Source: Butyriboletus loyo (Eukaryota; Basidiomycota; Agaricomycetes; Boletales; Boletaceae). From it: a stretch of 27,210 nucleotides of DNA. A program made the translations under genes and the position numbers. The notes under the pieces were generated by a model, which saw only the letters and a program-made list of their open reading frames with translations, was not told the origin of the DNA and did not search any database. Location of the stretch: NCBI GenBank assembly GCA_038093515.1, contig JBBPSI010000293.1, positions 1-27,210 of the forward strand, read 5' to 3'. Positions 17,669 through 27,168 of the stretch are shown piece by piece (the stretch's first letter is position 1; every line of letters starts with the position of its first letter).

Positions 17669-18500
17669 ACACACAAGAGGATCTGGAGTGAAACTAATTG
17701 CTAGCAAGTAGATTGCATAGAACTAGATAAGATACATGGTTACAGGGTGCTAGTATTTATACTGTGAAGACCCATGCACAGACCATGCCTACATTGGGTT
17801 GTATGAGTTGTTGGAAGTCAGAATGAGTCAGAATGAGTCAAATGGACTGCAAGGGGAAGATACTCTATGTTATAATACTATATTATTTCCATGCTTCAGA
17901 CTTCTCCTTTCAAAGGTCATGTGACTCAGTACATGTGATCGTGGGATTATACATGTGATCAAAATCTAGACAGAGCCTATGACATAATGGTCCAGACCAG
18001 CCCATGGCATCATCAGTCTAGACTATGACATCATACCTCATGTATTTAATCTCCATTTACTTCTCTTCTTTCTGATTGCTGTTGGCTTCTTAGTCTAACC
18101 ATGTATAGTAGTTTATCACACGCACAGCTAGGTCTGTGCACCTGTGCAGCTTGGTCTGTGTGCCATCTTGTACAATATATAAAGGCTTGTGGTTTGGGCT
18201 GAGATTCCTTAGCTTTAACTACTTGTCTTGATTGCTGGAAACAGTTGAGGGACTAAGGTCTTGCTAAACTCTATAAACCTTTGCCAGAGCTTTGTGTAGC
18301 TCTGCAACTTGTAGCAGAACCACTTGTGGAAACATTCTGATAGGATTACTCCTTTGGTCATAACACTCTAGAATGATCTAGGGCAAGAAAGAAGAATAAG
18401 ATGACTAAGATGAACAGTTAAGCCATTTGTGGAATAGGAGGCAAAGCCTCAGACTAAATGGTAGTCCATAGGGAAAACAGAAGAAAGGAAAAATTGTAAC
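17669..18500 (-). mobile_element. Old LTR of family A, truncated, split by LTR-C
   Basis: Its parts are 17669-17867 and 18366-18500. It is recognised by 'ctggagtgaaactaattgct', 'tatttatactgtgaagaccc' and the end TTGTAACA at 18500. The LTR tip on the left is missing. It is strongly CpG-depleted. A short tandem 'gtcagaatga' occurs at 17818-17837. Confidence 0.7.
17868..18365 (+). mobile_element. Solo LTR, family C (498 bp)
   Basis: The ends are TGTTATAATAC...GGTCATAACA, with the perfect TSD CTCTA at 17863-17867 and 18366-18370. GGTCTGTGC is at 18131-18139 with a second copy GGTCTGTGT at 18153, and TATATAAAG at 18176-18184. It is CpG-poor and older than the copy at 2666. Confidence 0.92.
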
Positions 18501-18900
18501 AGAAATAAAGAGAGGATCACCAGGAAAGGTCATTCTACTAATGTTTATACAAGAAATCCTTTATGTCCCTCCACACCTTAATGAAAAGACAAAGATATCA
18601 CTAAAGAAAACAGAACTACAATCATACCCTTTGAATAAAAACAATAACAAAAAGATAAAAACAAATTACAAGATAAAAATCCAAAATGCTCTATATGATA
18701 TGCTCCATGCCTTCCATCTCCAATAATGCTACTAATAATTGAATTATGTGTCTCATCAAACACTTCAGACTTCTACCATATGTTGAGGCACTGTGCCCAT
18801 TTCCATAACATCTACAATCCAGGAAGTTGGAAGAAAGATTAGATAGTATATCATAACAGTCTCAGAGATGAAGTTTCACTATTTTTCTGTCTTGACACTC
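18501..18900. other. AT-rich intergenic stretch with a repeat D scrap
   Basis: 18501-18560 matches repeat D ('agaggatcaccaggaaaggt'). From about 18590 to 18680 it is very A-rich on the plus strand. No gene or repeat structure was recognised in the rest. Confidence 0.5.
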
Positions 18901-19060
18901 TAATTCTTACCAAGCTGATCTGGTAAACATATTATGGTCACACACAGGATTGTGCATGGAACTCTGGAATCACAGCACAACATGGATGAAATGAGAACCA
19001 GTACATTGTGAGCATACAGTGTACACAACAAAGAGAGTACAGAGGAGAGGCAACCACTAT

Positions 19061-20140
19061 CTAATCCAGCTCCTCCATCATCTCCTCTAGCTCCAATTCC
19101 ACCTCCCTGAGTTGAGCCTGCATGCAGTGAATCCATGCTGCAGCCAATGCTTGAGCCACCCCACTCAATACCCTTGCCTTTCCTTTTCCCTTGTTGTGTG
19201 GCACCACCTCTTCTGGATTGCTGGAGTTAATGATCAGCAGAGACAGTTGTCATTGCATCACTCTGCCCTTCCACTCTGCAAGCAATTAGTGGATGGCTCA
19301 GAATAATGCTTACCAGGTTGTTTTCCCTTTCAATCCACCTTCACCCTAAACCAGGACTTATTGCAGGTGATCTTGAGCATTGTGCACTTGATGCACAAGC
19401 AACCCAGCTCACCTTGACATGGGATTTGAAGTATGTGGCACTTGGCACATAGGACCTTGTTCACAGGTTCTCTGCCATGAACCTCCTCTTCTTTGTCATT
19501 GTCCTCCTCCTCTGGTATGGGATGGGAACACTGTCAAACTTGTGAACACACACCAGCAAGTGATGAGGCTATTACTCACCTTGCACAGCCTTGGCACCAC
19601 CACCTCCATCATCTGCTCTTACCTGCCTGCTTCTGGTACAGACAAAGGTGAGACTGTAGTTGGGGCTCCTGATTCCTCTTGTTCTGTCTTGGGTTCTGCA
19701 TCCTTTGGCCCCAATATGCTTGCTGCAGTGCCTTCCTCCTTCTGCACCTTTGCTTGCACATCCTCACCCCATGCCTTCCATTCTGTGCTATATTTGTCAT
19801 GAAGGTATTCTGCATCTTGCAGTCATGCCTGGGATTCTACAGAGATGGATGGTGTGGTGTTCACCTCAAGGCCTGCTGTGATCATGCTATGGAGTATGCT
19901 CTGTGAATTGTTAGTTCTGAATGAGTAAGAAGAGAAGGAATTGCTTACCATCACCCTGTCCTGCTTGAGAAGCCAGAACTCCTGTTCTTTATGGAGGTCC
20001 TTGTTGTTGTCCAGACACATGTATATAGCCATGTCAACAGTTTCCACTGCAGCCATGATCTGTTCTTGCACAATTGCCCTCAGATCCACCACTTTAGGAT
20101 CTTGGAAGGCAGCAAGAAGCTCATTGAGATGGGAAGACAT
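19061..20140 (-). pseudogene. Spliced gene relic with Zn2Cys6-like cluster and coiled coil
   Basis: The minus-strand start is MSSHLNELLAAFQDPKVVDL (ATG at 20140; an upstream in-frame ATG at 20158 is possible). A 48-bp candidate intron with GT..AG ends is at 19901-19948. Exon 2 reads SILHSMITAGLEVN, is stopped at the codon after SQA (TGG to TGA), then continues LQDAEYLHDKYSTEWKAWGE. Another donor (gtaag) follows at 19622. Downstream, 19363-19449 encodes CAKCHILQIPC and CIKCTMLKITC, with Cys spacing CX2CX6CX7CX2CX6C as in fungal Zn2Cys6 proteins. The last part, ending at 19061, is a Leu/Glu-rich helix (AQLREVELELEEMMEELD). A CGA to TGA stop follows the cluster. It resembles repeated uncharacterised agaricomycete proteins; the function is unknown. 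Confidence 0.6.
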
Positions 20141-20189
20141 TGTGAAGCATGTATGCATTACTTATCAGATTGCTAATGTACACAGCAGT

Positions 20190-20632
20190 TACTACACATC
20201 CCAGTTTGGCATATGCAGTTTCCTGATTCATGGCATTCATAGCAAACCAAAATATGGGTCATTGGGCCACTACAAAGCTTACATATCCTCAGATATCTTG
20301 CTGGCACATAATAGTATGCAATAACATATTCTGCCAACCAAGATACTGAGAAACCCACTATGAATTTTTATTGTTACTCAGATGCTGATTTTGCTAATCA
20401 CCTGGATTGTTTATCAATATCCACTTATGCATATCTGCTTAGCAATGGAGCAATCACATGGAGCTCCAAAAAACAGAATACCATTGCATTGTCCAAAATA
20501 GGTTTCTGTCAGACTGAACCAACTATTTTATTCAGTGATAATCAATCAGCCTTAGCAATAGTGAAGAACAATCAATATCATCAGCATTCAAAGTACTGTA
20601 ATATTTGTAGTCATTTATCTGAGATAAGATAA
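20190..20632 (+). pseudogene. Ty1/copia RT-RNase H relic
   Basis: It reads LAYAVS, MGHWATTK, then in another frame LRYLAGT with two stops, TYSANQDTEKPTMNFYCYSD and ADFANHLD. The RNase H part is TWSSKKQNTIALS. A deletion joins IALSK to a stretch ending in ILFSDNQSALAIVKNNQYHQ. The RYLxGT, YSDADxA, SKKQ and SDNQ motifs are diagnostic for copia elements. Frameshifts, stops and the missing middle of RNase H show an old relic without LTRs nearby. Confidence 0.85.
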
Positions 20633-20825
20633 GATTAGGGTCTATCAATGTATACTATGGGTAGCCTACATAAGATGAGAAGCAAGGCAGCACAGGGTGT
20701 AGTCTGCATGAGAGTGAAGTGAGGTGGCTTGCCTCTTTTCCTTTTGCCACCTCCTTTGCTCAGGCAAGACTTTGTTTTCATTGCTTTTGTAACCTTACAT
20801 AGTCCTGCCTGTCTACCTACAAACC
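20633..20825. other. Stretch before the 20826 gene
   Basis: There is no repeat match. It ends in a pyrimidine-rich leader just before the ATG, as expected for a promoter and 5' UTR, but no TATA box is clear. Confidence 0.3.
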
Positions 20826-21761
20826 ATGTCCAACCCACACCAGGAACAGCTCCCAGACTATGCATCAGAGGACTTTGCTGAAGCTCATCTCATGTTCACT
20901 GTTGAGGGCAAATCAGATGAAGAGGCAGTGGAGATACTCACAAACCTTTGGCAGTTCAACAATGCCAGGGCACACAACCTCTGGGACCAAGCACACATAG
21001 CCCATGGCCAAGTGGAACAGGAATTGAGAGAGCAGGCCACTCTTGAGGCAGAAAGGCAGTGCATCACATGAGATGAGGAGCTGGACCTGGGAAAACAGGA
21101 GGAGTGCAATTTTATAATACTATATTATTACCATGCATTTAGACTTGTCATTTCAACTTTCAAAGTCTAGACAGAGCCTATGATGTAATGGTCCAGACCA
21201 GCCCAAGACATCATTGTTCTAGACTATGACATCATACCTCATGTACTTAATCTCCATTTACTTCTCTTTTTTCAGATTGCTGTTTGCTTCTTAGTCTATC
21301 CATGTACATAGTATTATAACAACAAATACCTCTCATGGGAGGAATTTAGCCAGGCCAACTACTGCATGTTCAATATGATGAGGCAGCAGAACTGGCCAGA
21401 AGAAAGAATCAACATGATCAGGAACTTCTGGCTAGAGCTAGAAAACCACAACTTTCATCATGGTGCATGCAAATTCAGAAAATGAGTACTACCTTTTTAC
21501 CAAGGACATGTGCACAGGCAATGCCATCAGATTATAGGCTCACCAGATGCCTTCACCCTCACTCTGCTCAATGAATTCCACATCCTTTCCTATCAACAGG
21601 AGCTCAGAGACAATGAAGAAGGTACACCTTCATCCATTAGAGTTAGGCAACAGGGCTTAACCCCTCCCTCTCCCTCATTTCTCCATTCTCACCATCAACA
21701 ACATGGCTCACATTTTACACACAACCCTTTCATAACCCACCCCAAACCTGCACACAGGTGA
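20826..21761 (+). pseudogene. Unknown agaricomycete-type protein, split by an insertion
   Basis: The ATG at 20826 opens MSNPHQEQLPDYASEDFAEA, then a Glu/Gln-rich helix (HGQVEQELREQATLEAERQ). A stop follows at 21069-21071 (codon TGA, possibly from CGA). The frame runs on as DEELDLGKQEECN, is interrupted by an LTR-derived insertion (21110-21321), and resumes KYLSWEEFSQANYCMFNMMR, QQNWPEERINMIRNFWLELE. A second stop at 21483 is followed by HRQCHQIIGSPDAFTLTLLN. The 'LSWEEF...WPEERI...FW...IGSP' pattern recalls a repeated uncharacterised family in mushroom-forming fungi, often near transposons; this is from memory. It is dead here; the role is unknown. Confidence 0.6.
21110..21321 (+). mobile_element. 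212-bp miniature derived from LTR-C
   Basis: The left end TTTTATAATAC and right end GTATTATAACA are inverted repeats (one mismatch, where TGTTATAATAC is expected). The interior follows LTR-C ('gtctagacagagcctatga', 'ttaatctccatttacttctc') but lacks the E-box block and everything after 'cttagtct'. The flanks TGCAA and ACAAA are not a clean TSD. It splits the host gene between ECN and KYL. Confidence 0.7.
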
Positions 21762-21853
21762 CAACCTATGTGGCCATCTTCAGGGTGCAGTGTGGTCTCC
21801 TTTACATTCATTTGGCCCTACTTGGCCAAACACAATTTTTTGTATCCACATAG

Positions 21854-22274
21854 TGTTACAATTTCTTATACATTTCCCTTCTTTCCCTATGGACTACCAT
21901 TCACCTCTAGGGCATGCTTTCTATTTCTTGAACAGCTTTACTGTTCCAATTAGTTATCATCTTTTTATTTGGATGCTGTTTCTTTTGTACTCCAGAATCT
22001 TCTAGAGTATTCTTTCCACTTTAGTCTCTTTGACTTATCTCAACTCATGTGACCCAATCAAGCCTTGGTCTGTGCCCAGATCTCCATAGTATAAATACCA
22101 GTGCCCTGTAACAGTAGTACCCCATCTAGTTCTATGCAATATACTTGCTAGCAACTTCTTCACTCCAGACTCTAAGTGTGTGCACTTGGACATAGTCTGA
22201 GATTCCTTCAAAGAGTCTAGTAGCTACTCTAGAGTGCTAGCTAGAGTCTAGTTTTTAGCACCACAAGCATAACA
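21854..22274 (+). mobile_element. Solo LTR, subfamily A2 (421 bp)
   Basis: The ends are TGTTACAATTTC...AGCATAACA, with flanks CATAG (21849-21853) and CATAT (22275-22279), a TSD with one change. It shares with family A the blocks 'ggtctgtgc', 'tagtataaata', 'atctagttctatgcaa' and 'cactccagactct'. It is almost free of CpG. Confidence 0.85.
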
Positions 22275-22360
22275 CATATCACCATGTCATCCATCTTGCC
22301 TACCTTCTCTCTCCCAACTTAGCTCAATTTGCAAACTCTATTGCTTATGAACCCAGCCTC

Positions 22361-22774
22361 TGTTACACTTGTGGTGCTAACAACTAGACTCCAGCTAGCA
22401 CTCTAGAGTAGCTAGTAGACTCTGGGCAATGAGATCTCAGACTATGTCTTAGTGCTCACACTAAGAGTCTGGAAGTGAAGCTAGCTGCTGGCAATAAATT
22501 GTGTAGAACTAGATGGGAAACTACTAGTACATGGCACTGTATTTATACTATGGAGATCTGGGCACAGACCAGGGCCTGATTGGGTCATATGAGTCAAGAC
22601 AAGTCAAAGGAACTAAAGCAGAAAGAATACTCTAGAAGATTCTGGATATGAAAGAAACAGCATCCAAGTGGGAACATGATGACTAAGTGGAATGGTTAAG
22701 CCATTCAAAGAATAGGAAGTGTGCCCTAGGGGTGAACAGTAGTCCATGAAGGAAAAGTGTAGAAAATTGTAACA
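22361..22774 (-). mobile_element. Solo LTR, subfamily A2 (414 bp), inverted
   Basis: It runs from TGTTACACTTGTGG to AATTGTAACA, with the perfect TSD GCCTC (22356-22360, 22775-22779). It is the inverse of the copy 86 bp upstream. Confidence 0.92.
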
Positions 22775-22849
22775 GCCTCAAACACTGGTCCTTACAAACT
22801 CTACCACTACCATACTCCCAGCTTGTCCAAACAGCCCTTATTCCCACCT

Positions 22850-23436
22850 ACGATGATGGCTGCAGATATATCACACCAAAAAAAACAGTGCACCTTTCAC
22901 CCCAATCCATCCACATCAAAATCCACATCATCCAGGACTCCTTGCCATCTATCCTACCTGTCTGTGCTGTCTGCCTCAGAAGAGAAACATACAACATCCC
23001 AGTCATCATGTATTGCACCATGCACACATGGGATGGACTGCATGACACCTTCTGTGAATGAGTAAACAAGGCACTGTGTACCAAGCAAGGGGGGCACATT
23101 GTCTGTAGCAAATGGTAAGAAGAAGAAGGATCTACCCAGAAATATGATCAGCAGCATGTCTGTTCTGGTGGTGGTGTTTTTTTGCATGGAGCTAGCATAT
23201 GCCCTCATGCTCAGAAGCCTTTACTCACTAATACCCTATAAAGCTGAGGCTTGGGAACAAGCATTGCAAGGCCTCCTAGAGTGTTTCCACAACATTCCCC
23301 ATGGTCTCCACAATGGTTTTATTATTGGCTTTCCCAGTATCAATTGAGTACAATCTCCCCCTAATAGCAATTCTGTTGCCATCTACCAGCCTGAATTTAA
23401 TGAGATTGTAAATAAGGAAATTACCAAAGGCAGATA
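22850..23436 (+). pseudogene. DIRS-like element: zinc-finger region and RT start
   Basis: About 22885-23120 reads IPVIMYCTMHTWDGLHDTFC, a stop, then VNKALCTKQGGHIVCSKW. In another frame 23150-23225 reads QHVCSGGGVFLHGASICPHA, like the HVCSxCGxxxHGAxxC finger of tyrosine-recombinase retroelements. Then 23225-23436 reads IPYKAEAWEQALQGLLECFH, NIPHGLHNGFIIGFPSIN, a stop, VQSPPNS and FNEIVNKEITKGR. This is the conserved linker just before RT in DIRS-type elements. It is cut by Tc1-C at the TA at 23435. The frame changes and CGA to TGA type stops mark decay. The zinc-finger part is less sure than the RT linker. Confidence 0.65.
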
Positions 23437-23651
23437 CAGTGGGCAACAAAACTGTTGCAATGTTGGCAACATTTTGATTGTTAAGCTAATAACTCAAGAA
23501 CCACTAAAGGCAAACCTCCTTAACCTACCCATAGCAGAACACCATAATCAAGGGTGTTCCCAAAATATATACATTGCTTATGTAATTCATTCTATATCAG
23601 GAGATATTCACCAATTAAGCAAGGGTACCCATTGCAACAGTTTTGTTGCTG
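23437..23651 (+). repeat. Tc1-C left terminal inverted repeat (215 bp)
   Basis: The outer tip caacaaaactgttgcaatg recurs inverted at the inner edge (cattgcaacagttttgttg, 23630-23648). It is nearly identical to 24811-25025 in reverse. Confidence 0.92.
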
Positions 23652-23779
23652 ACCCTATAAAATGTTAGAATCATATGTTGTGGCTGAGTATTACATAAGC
23701 AATGGGTCATGTGATGCATAAGAAGTTCAACATTGTGCAAACACATCAAAACACCATCGCTTTTTCCATTACTTCCATC

Positions 23780-24792
23780 ATGAAATCCCTTTCTATTGAA
23801 CAAACCAACCAAATCATCTCCTGCCTGGAAATGGGTCAATCCACTTGCCAGATCTCACATTCTACTGGTCTCAACCACTCTACCATTAGTAGACTTCACT
23901 CCAAACACTGTCCAGACCTACTCAAAGCCTCTGGTGGTCACCCATCCCTCATAACTCCCACTGACATGTGCCATGTCATTTGTCTTATTGGTACTGGGAA
24001 GGCTGAAAATGCTGTCCAGGTCACCAAAACTCTTCAGGACATCAAGAACCATCCCATCTCCCCCCAAACCATTCATCATCACCTCAGGCCAGTATGAAGG
24101 CTGTGATGAAGAAGAAACACCCCCTTCTCTCTATGCATCATAGGAGGGCAAGAATAGACTTTGCTTTAAGCCATCAGGATTGGACTGTGGAGGACTGGAA
24201 ACATGTCATATGGTCAGATGAGACCAAAATCAATTGCATTGGGTCAGATGGAAGGAAATGGGTGTGGAAAAAGGCAGGAGAGGGCCTAAGTGATAGGCTG
24301 GTGGAAGGTACAGTGAAGTTTGGAGGAGGATCAGTGATGATATGGGGTTGTATGACCTGGGAAGGAGTTGGAATGGCTTGCAAGATTGATGGTAAGATGG
24401 ATGCTAATCTTTATGTGCAGATCATGGAGGATGAACTCCAACAAACCCTTCAGTATTATGGAAAAACTCCAGAGGACATTATCTTTCAGCAGGATAATGA
24501 CCCCAAGCATACCAGCAGGAGAGCCAAGGAGTGGTTTGCTGACAATGGATTTGAGGTCATGGTATGGCCTGCTCAGTCTCCAGACCTCAACCCCATAGAA
24601 CACCTATGGTTTCTTCTCAAAAGAAGGCTAGCAGAGTATACTGAGTCATCTAAGGGGGTTTTGGAGTTGTGGGAGTGTGTACAGGCAGAGTAGGATAGGA
24701 TCAGGACTGCACAGTGTCAGGAGTTGATTGAGAGTATGCCTAGAAGAATTCAGGAGGTGATTAAAGCCAAAGGAGGATATACTTCATACTAA
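23780..24792 (+). pseudogene. Tc1-C transposase (DD34E), two lesions
   Basis: The ATG at 23780 opens MKSLSIEQTNQIISCLEMGQ with a helix-turn-helix (STCQISHSTGLNHSTISRLH). The first frame ends at 24097 and the rest is in the next frame from 24094, so one base was lost near HHHLRP. The second part holds WTVEDWKHVIWSDETK (first Asp), FGGGSVMIWGCMTW, QQDNDPKHTSRRAKEW (second Asp) and NPIEHLWFLLKRR (Glu), spaced DD34E. A TGG to TAG stop at 24691 separates the last 33 residues, which end GGYTSY at 24792. Only one frameshift and one stop separate it from a full protein of about 337 residues. The transposase would bind the TIRs and cut and paste at TA. Confidence 0.9.
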
Positions 24793-24810
24793 TTTAGATA
24801 CCCTTGATAT

Positions 24811-25025
24811 CAGCAATAAAACTGTTGCAATGAGTACCCTTGCTTAATTGGTGAATATTGCCTGATATAGAATGGATTACATAAGCAATATATATATATT
24901 TGGAAAGCCCTTGATTATGGTGTTCTGCTATGGGTAGGTTTAGGAGGTTTGCCTTTAGTGGTTCTTGAGTTATTAGCTTAACAATTAAAATGTTGCCAAC
25001 ATTGCAACAGTTTTGTTGTCCACTG
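24811..25025 (-). repeat. Tc1-C right terminal inverted repeat (215 bp)
   Basis: This is the partner of 23437-23651. It also begins at its inner edge with an inverted tip (cagcaataaaactgttgcaa). Confidence 0.92.
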
Positions 25026-25027
25026 TA

Positions 25028-25701
25028 TAGGAAGAACTCAATCCAATCAAAAGCAAAGAAATAAAGAAAAGGGTGTGATATGATCAATCCCAAAGAGAAG
25101 TAGAGAGGAAATGAAGAGAGGATCACCAGGGAAGGTCATTTCCACTAATGTCTATACAGAAAATCTGGAATATCAGACTTCCTCCACTGCAGAATGGACT
25201 GGAGAGAACACAGAAATGCAAGGGGCTAGGCAGAATCCATTAGCTATGGCTTGAAGATCAAAGGATGAGGATAGTGGGTGACTAGATGATTGCACAGCAA
25301 AGCAGGAGAGTCAAAAAGTAGTATTTTAGGTTGTAGTTATAACCTTTTCATAGTCTGGGCATTTTCCAAGACTTGAAACACTAAGGATAAGTGAAAACCA
25401 AGTAGAAACATCAAGGAATTCATTGACAGAATGTACATAAGCATGCTGGGTGTCATAGAAGTCAATTGGATATAATAAGTATGAGATCAAATAGAAAGGA
25501 CCTACTAGTGAACACTATCCAGACACACAGAACTTCAATGCAGAACCTTGATAACCACAGAAATATCAGAATTGGTTGGAGTTCAATGAGGAAGATGGAA
25601 GGAAGTGAGGAGAGTTGTAAAGTGATTGTTTGTAATGCAGGTAGGTGCTGCATTGCCTAAAGAAGGAGCAACTGTGACATAGGGGATATGTATTCTCTAC
25701 A
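25028..25701 (-). repeat. Repeat D, copy 3
   Basis: It begins GGAAGAACTCAATCCAATC directly after the TA of Tc1-C and ends TATTCTCTACA at 25701, as copy 1 does. It lacks the TGTTACA start of copy 1. It occupies the place where the RT and RNase H of the DIRS-like element should lie. Confidence 0.7.
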
Positions 25702-25703
25702 AT

Positions 25704-26148
25704 GTGGCAATCTTCACCTGTATAACCATGGTTTTCTATTGCATTGCAAGACTTGGGGAGTTCACAGTATCAGCCATCACAAAGTTTGACCCTACCAAAC
25801 ACATAACTTGTCAGAATGTGTTTTTCCTCAATGATTCCAATGGACTACCCATTATCAAATTTGCCATACACACAACCAAGTGCACACCCCAAGGGGAGAC
25901 ACAGTGTGCCCCACAGACAGGTTGTATAACAGACCTGGCAAACACCTTGAACAATCACTTCTGTATCAATCCAGTGCCACCCAATGCTCACCTCTTCACC
26001 TGGAAACACCCAAAAAGTGGACTGTGCCCCCTTCAAAGTAATGGGGAGATGGGCTGGCAACACATTCACCATCTATCTTAGGCACCATGTGCTCATACTT
26101 GCACCCTTTCTGCAAGCCAACCAAGAGATGCTGGAGCATTTTAACTGA
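25704..26148 (+). pseudogene. Tyrosine recombinase of the DIRS-like element, internally deleted
   Basis: It reads FYCIARLGEFTVSAITKFDP with the first catalytic Arg (ARLGE), LPIIKFAIHTTKCTPQGE, and NAHLFTWKHPKSGLCPL. It then changes frame at about 26030 to FKVMGRWAGNTFTIYLRHHV, with the box MGRW and the nucleophile Tyr (TIY). The protein ends QANQEMLEHFN at 26148. The segment between LCPL and FKVMGRW, which should carry the HxxR box, is gone. Such enzymes integrate circular DNA by recombination. The first 30 residues upstream merge with repeat D. Confidence 0.78.
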
Positions 26149-26164
26149 ATTGCCATGCCCCCAG

Positions 26165-26646
26165 TGTTGAAACAGTAGTGTTCCATTTCTGTATTTCAAT
26201 TACAGCCACTATGTTTCCAGACTGATCTTTATGACATCATAGTCTAGACTCAGTCACACTTGTCACATTACAAATACATAACTCTACTTATGCTATTGGA
26301 TGATATACTTAGTCTTATCTCTTATCTCTAACATATCATCAAGTGATATTTACTATATCTTATATAGGTACTATACAGTACACAAGTACAAACACTCCTG
26401 TACTGTATATAAGACAGCCCTCATGGCTTTTTGCTTTTCTTTAGATCTTTCAGTTCTTTCATCACTACTGTGATATCTCTAAGTTGAGCCTTGCTCCTTA
26501 TAAACTCTCATACCCTTGAAGTATTCCCTGTTTGTGATAATACACTCTCAAATTATCAGTGAGTCTTTCCACCAAAAGATTTACCCTTGCATACTTCATT
26601 GCCCTTGGTGTGCCTGCTCAGTCTTAATAGATTCCAAAACCCAGCA
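26165..26646 (+). repeat. Repeat E, copy with intact start
   Basis: It starts TGTTGAAACAGTAGTGTTCC and runs collinear with 12923-13375 ('ctgtatataagacagccctc' with TATA, 'tctaagttgagccttgctcc'). It looks like an LTR, but a clean TSD was not found. 26647-26702 holds nothing recognisable. Confidence 0.6.
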
Positions 26647-26702
26647 CATTAAATGTAAGTTCCCCTGCTCCTAATGGATGGGTTCCAAGCTTCACTGGTT
26701 TG

Positions 26703-27168
26703 TGTTATAATTGTATCTCTTATAACAGACTTTGCATTCGGACTTCATCATATTTCTCTTTCAAAGGTCACATGACTCAGTGCACGTGATCATGGGATAA
26801 TACATGTGACCATAGGCTGACTAAGCATATGACATCATGGTCCAGACTGGCCCAGACTCTATGATGTCACGCCTCATGTATTTAATCTCCATTTACTTCT
26901 ATTCTTTTTGATCACTGTCGACTTCTATTTTAATCTCCATTGACCCTGGCTTCTTCTTGTATGTACATGTATAGTAATTAGTCTCACGCACTGCTTGGTC
27001 TGTGTGCATTCTCTTGTAATATATAAAGGCTTGTGGTTTGGGCTAGGATTCCCTAGCTTTAACCACTTGTCTTATTCGCTGGCAACAGTTGAGAGATTAA
27101 GGCTTGAGCTATTCCTCATTACACCTCACCAGTACTTGTGTAGCACTGCGACAGTCGCGGAACCCTGT
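26703..27168 (+). repeat. LTR family C, 3' end replaced by LTR-B
   Basis: It starts TGTTATAATTGTATCTC and has ggtctgtgtgc (about 26997) followed by 'atatataaagg'. It is interrupted at 27169 by an LTR-B before its own end. Confidence 0.8.

Larger units (their letters stand above)
23437..25025 (+). mobile_element. Tc1/mariner element Tc1-C, nearly complete (1589 bp)
   Basis: The tips CAGTGGGCAACAAAACTG (23437) and its reverse ending at 25025 have TA outside (23435-23436, 25026-25027). Long terminal inverted repeats of 215 bp flank one transposase gene. It is inserted in the DIRS-like element beside repeat D. Confidence 0.93.

Noticed and set aside
17818..17850. Minisatellite 'gtcagaatga'
   Set aside because: It has only two units, so is not informative.
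19419..19802. Plus-strand 127-aa ORF
   Set aside because: It is antisense to the 19061-20140 relic, whose exons, splice sites and Cys pattern are coherent on the minus strand.
24794..25126. 110-aa minus-strand ORF
   Set aside because: It crosses the Tc1-C TIR into repeat D; both are non-coding repeats elsewhere.
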